Shown: positions 17,186 to 25,585 of the stretch, piece after piece
Numbering within the stretch: position 1 is the first letter of the stretch
Layout: every line of letters starts with the position of its first letter
Source: Fusobacterium sp.
GTDB taxonomy: Bacteria > Fusobacteriota > Fusobacteriia > Fusobacteriales > Fusobacteriaceae
NCBI RefSeq assembly: GCF_030528405.1
Contig: NZ_JAUMYY010000005.1
Span: 1 to 60,781 of the forward strand
Direction of reading: 5' to 3'
Length of the DNA stretch: 60,781 bases
Notes under the pieces: model-generated
What the model was told of the DNA's origin: nothing
Database searches by the model: none
The model's input: the letters and a program-made list of their open reading frames with translations, nothing else
Made by a program: the position numbers and the translations under genes

Positions 17186-18871
17186 ATGTCAACAAATAAT
17201 ATGTTTTGTTATCAATGTCAGGAAACAGCTCAAGGGACTGGCTGTACAACTATAGGGGTTTGTGGAAAGAAAGCAGATACTTCTGCACTACAAGATTTAT
17301 TAATATATACAGCAAAAGGACTTGCAATTTATAGTTCTATTTTGAGAAAAAGAGAAGAAGCAAAAAAATTAATTTTGGATAAAGTAAATAAATACCTTGT
17401 AAACTCTCTGTTTGTAACTATAACTAATGCTAACTTTGATAATGAAGCTATAATAAATGAAATAAAAGAAGGACTTAAATTAAGAGAAGATTTAAAAAAA
17501 TATATAAAAGACAGTGATAAAAGTATGATAGAGAGATATGGCAGTGAAATTATAAACTGGCATTTTGATTCAGATGAAGAACTACAAACTTATGCTGACA
17601 AACAAGATCTTCTTGGAGTTTTAAGAACAAAAAATGAAGATATAAGATCTTTAAGAGAGCTATTAATATATGGTTTAAAAGGTATGGCTGCCTATGCTGA
17701 ACATGCAATGAACTTAGGTAAAACACAGGAAGATATTTTTGAATTTACAGAAAAAGCTCTTCTTGCAAGTATAGATGACAACTTATCAGTGGAGGATTTA
17801 ATAGCTTTAGTTTTAGATTGTGGTCATCATGGTGTAAAAGTTATGGCATTGCTTGATGAAGCTAATACTTCTACATTTGGCAATCCAGAAATGACAAAAA
17901 TCAAAATAGGTGCTGGGACAAGACCAGGAATATTAATAAGTGGTCATGACCTTTATGATTTAAAACAGCTGTTGGAACAAAGTAAAAATAGTGGTATCGA
18001 TATATATACTCACTCAGAAATGTTACCAGGTCATTTTTATCCTGAATTAAAAAAGTATGTTCACTTCTATGGAAATTATGGAAATGCTTGGTGGGATCAG
18101 AGAAAAGATTTTACTAATTTTAATGGTCCTATTGTTTTCACAACAAACTGTATAGTTCCACCATTAAAAAATGCTTCATATAAAGATAGAGTTTTTACTA
18201 CTAATGCTGCTGGTTTCCCAGGCTGGAAAAGAATTAAAGTAAACAAAGATGGAACAAAAAACTTTTCTGAGGTGATTGAGTTGGCAAAAACTTGTCAAGC
18301 ACCTAATGAAATCGAAAGTGGGGAAATTGTAGGCGGTTTCGCCCACAATCAAGTTTTAAGTTTAGCTGATACTATTGTTGAAAATATAAAATCAGGTGCT
18401 ATTAGAAAATTTATAGTTATGAGTGGTTGTGATGGAAGAATGGCAAAGAGAGATTACTATACAGAATTTGCAGAAAAATTACCTAAAGACACTATAATTT
18501 TAACTTCAGGCTGTGCTAAGTTCAGATATAACAAATTAAACTTAGGAGATATAAATGGTATACCCAGAGTTTTAGACGCTGGTCAATGTAATGATTCATA
18601 TTCATGGGCAGTAGTAGCTTTAAAATTAAAAGAAGTATTTGGACTTAATGATATAAATGAGCTACCTATAGCATTCAATGTTGCTTGGTACGAACAAAAG
18701 GCTGTAATTGTTTTACTTGCTCTACTGTACTTAGGTGTTAAAAATATACATCTAGGACCAACACTACCAGCCTTCCTATCACCAAATGTAGTAAAAGTCT
18801 TAGTAGAAAATTTTGGCATAGCTGGAATGACAACAGTAGATGAAGATTTGAAAAAATTTAATTTAATATAA
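17186..18871 (+). CDS. hcp: Hydroxylamine reductase / hybrid-cluster protein
   Basis: Hcp protects anaerobes from nitrosative stress and reduces hydroxylamine or NO. The 561-aa product has the N-terminal cluster cysteines Cys8, Cys11, Cys20 and Cys26 ([13 protein letters not shown] onward). The hybrid-cluster ligands are also visible: CGHHGVK near residue 212, TTNCIVPP near residue 313, [10 protein letters not shown] near residue 435 and [11 protein letters not shown] near residue 460. The GAGGAGG site supports the start. A zinc-ribbon gene follows 18 bases downstream and is probably co-expressed. A palindromic operator-like site lies upstream. Confidence 0.96.
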   Translation: MSTNNMFCYQCQETAQGTGCTTIGVCGKKADTSALQDLLIYTAKGLAIYSSILRKREEAKKLILDKVNKYLVNSLFVTITNANFDNEAIINEIKEGLKLREDLKKYIKDSDKSMIERYGSEIINWHFDSDEELQTYADKQDLLGVLRTKNEDIRSLRELLIYGLKGMAAYAEHAMNLGKTQEDIFEFTEKALLASIDDNLSVEDLIALVLDCGHHGVKVMALLDEANTSTFGNPEMTKIKIGAGTRPGILISGHDLYDLKQLLEQSKNSGIDIYTHSEMLPGHFYPELKKYVHFYGNYGNAWWDQRKDFTNFNGPIVFTTNCIVPPLKNASYKDRVFTTNAAGFPGWKRIKVNKDGTKNFSEVIELAKTCQAPNEIESGEIVGGFAHNQVLSLADTIVENIKSGAIRKFIVMSGCDGRMAKRDYYTEFAEKLPKDTIILTSGCAKFRYNKLNLGDINGIPRVLDAGQCNDSYSWAVVALKLKEVFGLNDINELPIAFNVAWYEQKAVIVLLALLYLGVKNIHLGPTLPAFLSPNVVKVLVENFGIAGMTTVDEDLKKFNLI

Positions 18872-18889
18872 TTCTAAAAGGAGGTTTTT

Positions 18890-19132
18890 ATGCACGACGG
18901 TTGTTCAGGAAAATTTGAAGATGGTAAACAAGTTCAGGCAAAACTTAGAATGATGGGCTTCTATGATCAAATGATGCCCTTCCCAGCTACATTCATTTGT
19001 AAAGAGTGTAACAAAGAAATTACAATGACAACTTTTGAATACGAGTGCCCTCATTGTTCTATGGTTTACGCTGTAACACCATGTCATGCCTTTGATGTAG
19101 AAAATATTTTAGCTGTTGGAAAAAGAAAATAA
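18890..19132 (+). CDS. Small cysteine-rich zinc-ribbon protein, 80 aa
   Basis: The product has a CKEC pair, a CPHC pair and two further cysteines at the N-terminus and near the C-terminus. The spacing suits a zinc ribbon or a small rubredoxin-like metal site. It starts 18 bases after hcp behind an AAAGGAGG site, so it is almost certainly in the hcp transcript. Electron transfer to Hcp or a regulatory role are both possible; neither is shown by the sequence. Confidence 0.75.
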   Translation: MHDGCSGKFEDGKQVQAKLRMMGFYDQMMPFPATFICKECNKEITMTTFEYECPHCSMVYAVTPCHAFDVENILAVGKRK

Positions 19133-19143
19133 AAAAATTTAAT

Positions 19144-19172
19144 TTGACATACTAAATAATTCCTTATATCAT
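19144..19172 (+). promoter_or_regulatory. Promoter of the alpha/beta hydrolase gene
   Basis: TTGACA (19144-19149), 17 bases, then TATCAT (19167-19172). The spacing is ideal and the next start codon is about 37 bases beyond the -10 box. Confidence 0.6.
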
Positions 19173-19208
19173 ATAAAATAATTTGCAAAAAATTTAAGGA
19201 GGATTTAG

Positions 19209-20078
19209 ATGGAAATAGAAAGCAAAAATTTTGAAATTTATTCTGAAAAAAATATTCTAAAAGGGAGAAGATATTTAGCTGATACTCAAAAAAGAAAAGC
19301 TAAAACTATATTGATGTGTCATGGTTTTGCAGGAATACAAGACTTATTCTTCCCTAGATATGCAGAAATTTTTTCAAAAGAAGGTTTTGATGTAGTAACT
19401 TTTGATTATAATGGTTTTGGTGAAAGTCAAGGAGATAGAGAAATCATACCTTCAAATCAAATTAATGATATTTTAAATATGATTCTCTATGTAAAAAAAG
19501 ACGAAGATTTAAAAGATAATAAACTATTTCTATGGGGGACATCTCTAGGTGGTTTATATGTTTTAAAGTTAGCCGCACTAAAAAGAGAAATAGATGGAGT
19601 ATATGCACAAATTACCTTCGCTAATGGTCTTAGAAATAATACTTTGGGGTTTGATGAAGAAGGTATAGAAAAATATATTAATCAAATTGAAAATATAAAG
19701 TACAAAGAAATAAGTGAAAATAAAAAATTATTATTACCCCTTAAAAAGCTTCTATCTGACGAGCAAAGTAAAGATTTCTTAGAAAGATACAAGGATTTAT
19801 TCCCAATTTTAATGAATACAAAATTATCTCTATCTACTATAAAACACATAAATGAACTGTCTGTAGATAATGATTTGTCAAGCATAAAAATCCCTGTTCT
19901 TCTGGGAAAAGCCAAAAATGATGTTGTAAACTCACCTGAAGAAATGAACTATATATTTGAAAAACTAAATTCAGATAAAAAACTTATAGAGTATGACTGT
20001 GGTCATTATGAGATATATGAGGGAGAAATATTTAAGAAAGCTATAAAAGAACAGATAGAATGGTTCAATAAAATATAA
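19209..20078 (+). CDS. Alpha/beta hydrolase (serine hydrolase)
   Basis: The 289-aa chain has the hydrolase fold signals: MCHGFAG near residue 38 (oxyanion loop), the nucleophile elbow GTSLGG with Ser near residue 112 and a late CGHYEIYEG that supplies the catalytic histidine. The acid is probably the Asp in KNDVVN. There is no signal peptide, so it is cytosolic. The substrate is unknown; esters or acyl-thioesters are typical. It has its own promoter, and a strong terminator follows. Confidence 0.8.
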   Translation: MEIESKNFEIYSEKNILKGRRYLADTQKRKAKTILMCHGFAGIQDLFFPRYAEIFSKEGFDVVTFDYNGFGESQGDREIIPSNQINDILNMILYVKKDEDLKDNKLFLWGTSLGGLYVLKLAALKREIDGVYAQITFANGLRNNTLGFDEEGIEKYINQIENIKYKEISENKKLLLPLKKLLSDEQSKDFLERYKDLFPILMNTKLSLSTIKHINELSVDNDLSSIKIPVLLGKAKNDVVNSPEEMNYIFEKLNSDKKLIEYDCGHYEIYEGEIFKKAIKEQIEWFNKI

Positions 20079-20117
20079 TTTTAAAAAACTTTCTTTATTA
20101 ACTGCTGATACAATTTA

Positions 20118-20138
20118 GCCGACCAAGTCGGCTTTTTT
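20118..20138 (+). terminator. Intrinsic terminator after the alpha/beta hydrolase
   Basis: GCCGAC (20118-20123) pairs with GTCGGC (20127-20132) around a CAA loop, followed by six T residues. It is GC-rich for this genome and a clear Rho-independent terminator. Confidence 0.85.
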
Positions 20139-20161
20139 ATTTTTCTAATTTATTTTTAATA

Positions 20162-20170
20162 TGTTATAAT
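20162..20170 (+). promoter_or_regulatory. Extended -10 promoter of the aroB-ppx operon
   Basis: TGT followed by TATAAT forms an extended -10 box 36 bases before the start codon. No good -35 box is seen 17 bases upstream, as is common for extended -10 promoters. Confidence 0.5.
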
Positions 20171-20205
20171 GTTAATTACTGGAATAAAAATTAGAAGGGG
20201 ATTTT

Positions 20206-22209
20206 ATGTCAATTAAAAAAATTTCAAATGATATTTATATCGGCTCAGAAATTCTTAATATTTTAAATGAATTTACTATAAATTTTGATAAAGTTTTAAT
20301 TTTCTCAAACGAAACAGTAGCTGACTTATACTTTGATAAAATAAAAAAAAATTTAACGGAAAAAGATAAAATTTTCTATTTTACTGTAAAAGATGGTGAA
20401 AAATATAAAAATATTGAAACTATTCTTCCTGTCTATGATTTTATGCTTGAGCATAATTTTTCAAGAAAATCACTTATAATTTCTTTAGGAGGAGGAGTTG
20501 TTTGTGATATGGGAGGTTATATCGCTGCAACTTATATGCGTGGAATAGAATTTATCCAAGTTCCAACTTCTCTACTTGCACAGGTTGATGCAAGTGTGGG
20601 AGGAAAAGTTGCTATAAATCATCCTAAATGTAAAAATATGATAGGTGCTTTCAAACAACCTTACAAGGTCATAATTGATGTAGAATTTTTGAAAACTCTA
20701 CCTTTAAAAGAATTTAAATCAGGTATGGGAGAAGTTTTAAAGCATTTATTTTTGATAAAAGATAAAAACTATACTGATTTTATTATTAAAAATGCTGAAA
20801 AAATAAAAAATTATGATAGTGAAGCTCTTTTAAATATGGTTGAACAGTCTATTTTAATTAAAAAGAACTATGTAGATATAGATCCTCTTGAAAAAGCTGA
20901 AAGAGCATTTTTAAATTTAGGACATACTTATGCCCATGCCCTTGAAAGTTTCTATAACTATGAAACTATTTCTCATGGAGAAGCTGTTGCAAAGGGCATA
21001 ACTTTTGATTTGGAAATTTCTTTCTTAAGAGGCTATATAGATAAAAACTTTTTAGAGAAGGCAAAAAATTTATTCAAACTCTTTGAGATTGATGCTGAAC
21101 CTATTTTTATGCCAAAAGATAAAATTTTTGAACTTATGAATAAGGATAAAAAAAATTCTTTTGGAAAAATTATAAGCATTGCTATTTTCCAAGATAAATC
21201 TCTATCAAAAATTGTATTAACTGAAGATGAAATTCTTAAAGTTATGAATAAATATAAAAATAATATATTAAAAGCCAGTATAGATATAGGTACTAATTCT
21301 TGTCGTCTGCTTGTAGCTGAGCTAAGTGAAAATGGGCATAAGCTTAATTTAAAAAGAATTGTTCACAAAGATTTAGAGATAGTTAAACTGGGTGAAGATG
21401 TCAATAAGAATAAATTTTTAAAGGAAACAGCAATAGAAAGAAGCCTTACAGCCTTAAAAAAATTTAAAGAAACTTTAGATAAATTTTCAATTCCTATAAA
21501 AAATACGATTTGTTTTGCTACTTCTGCAACAAGAGATTCAATAAATAGAGATTATTTTATTGAAAAAGTCTTAAATGAAACAGGTATAAAAATAAACTGT
21601 ATAAGTGGTGAAAAAGAAGCATACATAAATTTTAAAGGACTGAGCTCTGCTATTGAGCTAAAAAAAGATATTCTTGTTTTCGATATAGGTGGTGGTTCAA
21701 CTGAATTTACTCTTGGAAATAATCAAGGAATTAAAAAAACTATAAGTATTGATGTGGGAGCAGTTAGAATCACAGAGAAATTCTTTTTAAAAGATGGAAA
21801 ATATAATTTTTCAGGAACTAATATAGATAATGCAACACAGTATTTGAAGCAAGAATTAAAAAAATTAAATGACTTTTTATTATATGATTTTAATTTAATC
21901 GGGCTTGCAGGTACAGTTACCACTCAAGTTAGTGTAAAAGAAAAAATGGAAGAATATGACAGCGATAAAGTCCATCTATATTATCTCTATAAGAATGATA
22001 TTGAAAAAAATATTGAACTTTTTTTAAAAAATATTCCACTTAATTTAGATATAAAAGGTTTGGATTATAAAAGAAGAGATGTTATAATTGGAGGAAGTAT
22101 TATTTTGAAAGCTATACTTGATTATTTCAATAAAGAGAAATTTCAAGTTTCAGAATATGATAATTTAATAGGTGCAATATTGGGAGGATTAAATGATAAA
22201 ATTGGATAA
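20206..22209 (+). CDS. aroB: 3-dehydroquinate synthase fused to a Ppx/GppA phosphatase domain
   Basis: Residues 1 to about 345 are a complete AroB, the second shikimate-pathway enzyme: SLGGGVVCDMGGYIAATYMRG near residue 87 binds NAD, and PTSLLAQVDASVGGK and GEVLKH carry active-site residues. HTYAHALE is the metal-ligand region. From about residue 355 a second enzyme domain begins, SIDIGTNSCRLL, with SATRDS and the phosphate loop DIGGGSTEF, which is the exopolyphosphatase/pppGpp phosphohydrolase fold. The 667-aa frame is continuous with no stop or frameshift. AroB is normally stand-alone or in the AROM protein; fusion to Ppx is unusual to my knowledge. The next gene overlaps its end by 17 bases. 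Confidence 0.9.
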   Translation: MSIKKISNDIYIGSEILNILNEFTINFDKVLIFSNETVADLYFDKIKKNLTEKDKIFYFTVKDGEKYKNIETILPVYDFMLEHNFSRKSLIISLGGGVVCDMGGYIAATYMRGIEFIQVPTSLLAQVDASVGGKVAINHPKCKNMIGAFKQPYKVIIDVEFLKTLPLKEFKSGMGEVLKHLFLIKDKNYTDFIIKNAEKIKNYDSEALLNMVEQSILIKKNYVDIDPLEKAERAFLNLGHTYAHALESFYNYETISHGEAVAKGITFDLEISFLRGYIDKNFLEKAKNLFKLFEIDAEPIFMPKDKIFELMNKDKKNSFGKIISIAIFQDKSLSKIVLTEDEILKVMNKYKNNILKASIDIGTNSCRLLVAELSENGHKLNLKRIVHKDLEIVKLGEDVNKNKFLKETAIERSLTALKKFKETLDKFSIPIKNTICFATSATRDSINRDYFIEKVLNETGIKINCISGEKEAYINFKGLSSAIELKKDILVFDIGGGSTEFTLGNNQGIKKTISIDVGAVRITEKFFLKDGKYNFSGTNIDNATQYLKQELKKLNDFLLYDFNLIGLAGTVTTQVSVKEKMEEYDSDKVHLYYLYKNDIEKNIELFLKNIPLNLDIKGLDYKRRDVIIGGSIILKAILDYFNKEKFQVSEYDNLIGAILGGLNDKIG

Positions 22210-23053
22210 AAATATCTCATCCTATTTTGACGAAGATTTCATTAATATAATATATAAAGATCTGAAAAGTAATAATTATAATTTTGATGAAGATATATTT
22301 AGGGCTAAAAATAGGGAATTTATTAATAATAAGGTTCATATTTTCAGCTTGCATAACTATAAACTGGGAAGTATAGGCTATACAACAAGGGAACTTAAAG
22401 AAACAGGGAAAAATTTTTTAACAGTCAAATATCTTTCAAATGATTATAATGGACCTTCACCATCTTATCTAGTTGCTTTTGTAAAAATAATTTTTGAAGC
22501 TAACAGTGGTAAAATTTTAGGTTTTCAAATTGCTAATGAGAGAAATATTGAAAAAAGATTAGACTGCATAAAAAGTCTGATGGACAATGATATGGGTATC
22601 AAAGAATTAGCAAAAGTTAGAGTTTACAGCGACAATGATATAAACCCTGATATTTTAAATATTGCTGCCTTAATGGCAATAAATAAGGAAGCTAAAATAG
22701 TTAATGTAAATGAGATTGAAGTTGAAAATATTGAAAATTTAGTAAAACACAAGTCTTTTTTACTAGATGTTAGGGAAGACTATGAATTTGAGGCTGGTCA
22801 TATAAAGGGAGCTGTAAATATTCCTTTAAGAAGTCTTGTCAACCAATTAGATTCCATTCCAAAGGATAAAAATGTCTATGTGTATTGCAGAACAGGACAT
22901 AGAAGTCTGGATGCAGTTGGTTTTCTAAATGATTTAGGTATAAAAAATGCTTTTAATGTAGCTGGAGGTTTTATAGAACTATCATTGAATGAATTTAAAA
23001 AAGATAAAGGTGAACTGAGCTCCAGCATATTGACTAATTATAATTTTGAATAG
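22193..23053 (+). CDS. Rhodanese protein with an orphan disulfide-reductase dimerisation domain
   Basis: The N-terminal 60% matches the C-terminal dimerisation domain of FAD disulfide reductases: GYTTRELKETGKNFLTVKY and then FEANSGKILGFQI. The C-terminal part is a rhodanese with LLDVREDYEFEAGHIKGA and the active loop YCRTGHRS (Cys near residue 233). Such pairs normally form the end of CoA-disulfide reductase/rhodanese fusions, but here the FAD and NADH domains are absent. The protein may move sulfane sulfur and dimerise without doing flavin chemistry. It overlaps the AroB-Ppx gene by 17 bases. A sulfur role fits the TtcA-like thiolase two genes on. Confidence 0.75.
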   Translation: MIKLDKNISSYFDEDFINIIYKDLKSNNYNFDEDIFRAKNREFINNKVHIFSLHNYKLGSIGYTTRELKETGKNFLTVKYLSNDYNGPSPSYLVAFVKIIFEANSGKILGFQIANERNIEKRLDCIKSLMDNDMGIKELAKVRVYSDNDINPDILNIAALMAINKEAKIVNVNEIEVENIENLVKHKSFLLDVREDYEFEAGHIKGAVNIPLRSLVNQLDSIPKDKNVYVYCRTGHRSLDAVGFLNDLGIKNAFNVAGGFIELSLNEFKKDKGELSSSILTNYNFE

Positions 23054-23062
23054 AGGTAAACA

Positions 23063-23842
23063 ATGGAACTAATAATTTCTGATTTAGATGGAACTTTGCT
23101 TAATAATGAGGGTATAGTTACTGAAAAGTCAATAGATATTTTAAGAAAAGTTAAAGAAAAAGGTTATGAAATCGCTATTGCTACAGGAAGAAGTTTTACT
23201 TCTGCTGTAAAGATAAGAGAAAAAATTGATGTTGAAATGTATATGATATGTAACAATGGTGCTAATATTTATAATAAAGATGGAAGTATTTTAAAAACTA
23301 ATCTCATACCTGCAAGTTTAGGAAAAGAAGCAATAAAGATTCTTGATGAAGAAAAAATTAATTATAAGGCTTTCAATGGCTTAGATGTCTTCTTACCAAG
23401 ATATGCAAAAATCCATGAAGAAATAAAAAATGAACACAAGCTTACTTTTTTAGAGGATTTTAATATTTTGCCTGATCTTGAAAAGGTTTTAATCATAGAA
23501 GAGGAAGAAAAAAAACTGTTTTCTGCTAAAGATTTAATGTTTAAACACTTCAAAGATAATCTTGAAATCGTTATCTCTTCTTCAGATTGTTTGGATTTAA
23601 ATATGAAAAATTGTAGTAAAAAAATGGGAGTTAAAATTATTTCAGAAAAACTTGGTATAGAGGCAAATAAAATAATGGCATTTGGTGACAGTGGTAATGA
23701 CTATAAAATGTTAAAATTTGTAGGTTATCCTGTTGCTATGAAAGATAGTTATATGAGTACCAAAGATTTCAAATATAAAACCTATCTTACAAATGATGAA
23801 GATGGAGTGGCAGATTATTTAGAAAAAAATTTCTTGAAATAA
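23063..23842 (+). CDS. HAD-superfamily phosphatase, Cof type
   Basis: The 259-aa chain begins with the HAD motif I SDLDGTLLNNEG, whose first Asp is the nucleophile, has motif II in IATGRSFTS and ends with motif IV FGDSGNDYKML. The large cap between them is of the Cof (type IIB) class, which dephosphorylates sugar phosphates, FMN and similar small metabolites. The substrate cannot be read from the sequence. It starts 9 bases after the rhodanese gene, within the same run. Confidence 0.88.
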   Translation: MELIISDLDGTLLNNEGIVTEKSIDILRKVKEKGYEIAIATGRSFTSAVKIREKIDVEMYMICNNGANIYNKDGSILKTNLIPASLGKEAIKILDEEKINYKAFNGLDVFLPRYAKIHEEIKNEHKLTFLEDFNILPDLEKVLIIEEEEKKLFSAKDLMFKHFKDNLEIVISSSDCLDLNMKNCSKKMGVKIISEKLGIEANKIMAFGDSGNDYKMLKFVGYPVAMKDSYMSTKDFKYKTYLTNDEDGVADYLEKNFLK

Positions 23843-23892
23843 CTTTTTTTCATATAATAAACTATAATCCTAATAAATTTTTAAGGAGTTTT

Positions 23893-24744
23893 ATGCTTGA
23901 CTTACAAAATAATAATTTAGCTGTAGATACTATTCAACTATCAAAAAAAGAATTTATAGAAAATAGCCTGAGAACAAAATATAGAAAAAAAATATGGGCA
24001 AAGTTCATAAAAGCCATAAACGATTTTGATTTAATTCAAGATGGCGATAAAATAGCTGTAGGAGTTTCTGGGGGTAAAGATAGCTTACTTCTATGTAAAC
24101 TTTTTCAAGAATTAAAAAAAGATAGAAGTAAAAATTTTGAACTTAAGTTTATTTCTATGAATCCAGGTTTTGAAGCTATTGATATTGATAAATTTAAAGA
24201 AAATTTAGTAGAGATGGGAATTGACTGCGAACTTTTTAATGCAGATGTTTGGAAAATAGCCTTTGAAGAAGCTCCAGAAAGTCCCTGCTTTTTATGTGCC
24301 AAAATGAGAAGAGGGGTTCTCTATAAAAAAGTTGAAGAATTGGGCTTTAATAAATTAGCTCTAGGTCATCATTTTGATGATATTATTGAAACAACTATGA
24401 TAAATATGTTTTACGCAGGTACTGTGAAAACAATGATACCTAAAGCTCCATCTACAAGTGGAAAAATAACTTTAATAAGACCTCTTGCCTATGTACGAGA
24501 GAAAGATATCATAAATTTTATGTCTTATAACAATATTTTCCCTATGAGTTGTGGCTGCCCTATAGAATCTGGAAAAATGGATTCTAAGAGAAAAGAAATC
24601 AAAGAATTATTGAAAAAATTAGAAAGTAATAATCCTAACATAAAGCAGAGTATTTTTAACTCTATGAAAAATATAAATTTAGACTTCGTTTTAGGATATA
24701 CTCGAGGTAACAAAAAAAATAAAATTTTTGGAGAAGGAAAATGA
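23893..24744 (+). CDS. ttcA: TtcA-like tRNA thiolation protein (PP-loop ATPase)
   Basis: The 283-aa protein has the PP-loop GVSGGKDSLLLC near residue 58, a CFLCAKMRRG pair near residue 133, LGHHFDDIIETTM near residue 155 and a CGCP motif near the C-terminus. This arrangement is that of the TtcA family, which thiolates C32 of tRNA with a cysteine-bound iron-sulfur cluster. Fusobacterial members may differ in target, so the symbol is by family. It overlaps the response-regulator gene by 4 bases (ATGA). Confidence 0.8.
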   Translation: MLDLQNNNLAVDTIQLSKKEFIENSLRTKYRKKIWAKFIKAINDFDLIQDGDKIAVGVSGGKDSLLLCKLFQELKKDRSKNFELKFISMNPGFEAIDIDKFKENLVEMGIDCELFNADVWKIAFEEAPESPCFLCAKMRRGVLYKKVEELGFNKLALGHHFDDIIETTMINMFYAGTVKTMIPKAPSTSGKITLIRPLAYVREKDIINFMSYNNIFPMSCGCPIESGKMDSKRKEIKELLKKLESNNPNIKQSIFNSMKNINLDFVLGYTRGNKKNKIFGEGK

Positions 24745-25415
24745 ATGTATTAATTGTGCATGAAGATCAAGGAACTATAAATTATTTAAAAACTGCTTTT
24801 AAAGAAGAAGTTATAATAACTGACTTTGCACAAAACTTTGTTGAAGCTTTAGAAAAATATTATCTAAATCCCTATGATATAATAATTATGGATAGTAGAG
24901 TAAAAAACATAGATGCCAAATTTTTCTGCGAAAAAGTCAGAAATCATAACAACAAAGTTGGGCTTATCTGTCTTTCTTCTGACGGTAATTTTGATTTGAA
25001 AATTGACTTATTTAAAGCTGGTATTGATGATTTTATCTTAAAACCCTTTAAGTTTACTGAGCTTTTGTATAGAATAAAGTCTTTATACAGAAGAGTAGAA
25101 TTTACTGAAATTGTAAAGGAAATAAATCTATGCTTTCAAGATTTTAAGCTTGATATGATGAGTAGAAAACTAACTAGGAATGAAAATATAATAGAATTGA
25201 CTCAAAAAGAATTTGCTCTAATTGAACTTTTGGTAAGAAATAAAAATCTGGCTCTGAGTAGAACCTATATTCGAGAAAAGGTATGGGGGATAGATTTTAT
25301 TAATAATACTAACATTGTAGATGTTTACATAAATAAAATAAGAAATAAAATAAATGACTATGAGGGCAAAATTCTACAATCTGTAAGAGGTTATGGTTAT
25401 ATTTTAAAAGGCTAA
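24741..25415 (+). CDS. OmpR-family response regulator without a neighbouring kinase
   Basis: The receiver domain has the acidic pair Glu8-Asp9, the phospho-acceptor Asp51 in IIMDSRV and the lysine of LKPF near residue 101. The C-terminal half is a winged helix of OmpR/PhoB type (LTQKEFALIELLVRN, then VDVYINKIRNKI and SVRGYGYIL). The length of 224 aa is normal. No histidine kinase gene is adjacent; the next ORF is a 49-aa protein. The start overlaps the ttcA-like stop by 4 bases, which implies coupled translation. Confidence 0.9.
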   Translation: MNVLIVHEDQGTINYLKTAFKEEVIITDFAQNFVEALEKYYLNPYDIIIMDSRVKNIDAKFFCEKVRNHNNKVGLICLSSDGNFDLKIDLFKAGIDDFILKPFKFTELLYRIKSLYRRVEFTEIVKEINLCFQDFKLDMMSRKLTRNENIIELTQKEFALIELLVRNKNLALSRTYIREKVWGIDFINNTNIVDVYINKIRNKINDYEGKILQSVRGYGYILKG

Positions 25416-25426
25416 AGGGAGGTTTT

Positions 25427-25576
25427 ATGAATTTCTATTTAAAATTAATAATAAAAATTTTAGAAAAGAGTATGACTGCTCAAGATAGTAAAATTTTAAA
25501 AAAATTGAAAGCTGGTTACGATCTATCTAATGATGAAAAAAAAGAACTTGAGGAGATGATTGATAATTTAATCTAG
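25427..25576 (+). CDS. Small protein, 49 aa, after the response regulator
   Basis: A strong AAGGGAGG site precedes ATG 25427. The product starts MNFYLKLIIKILEKSM and continues with a charged helical region ending EEMIDNLI. It sits 11 bases after the regulator and 9 bases before the acyl-AMP ligase gene, whose ribosome site overlaps its stop codon. The N-terminus is amphipathic and the whole is probably helical. The function is unknown; its position suggests a cofactor of one of its neighbours. Confidence 0.65.
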   Translation: MNFYLKLIIKILEKSMTAQDSKILKKLKAGYDLSNDEKKELEEMIDNLI

Positions 25577-25585
25577 GAGGTAAAA

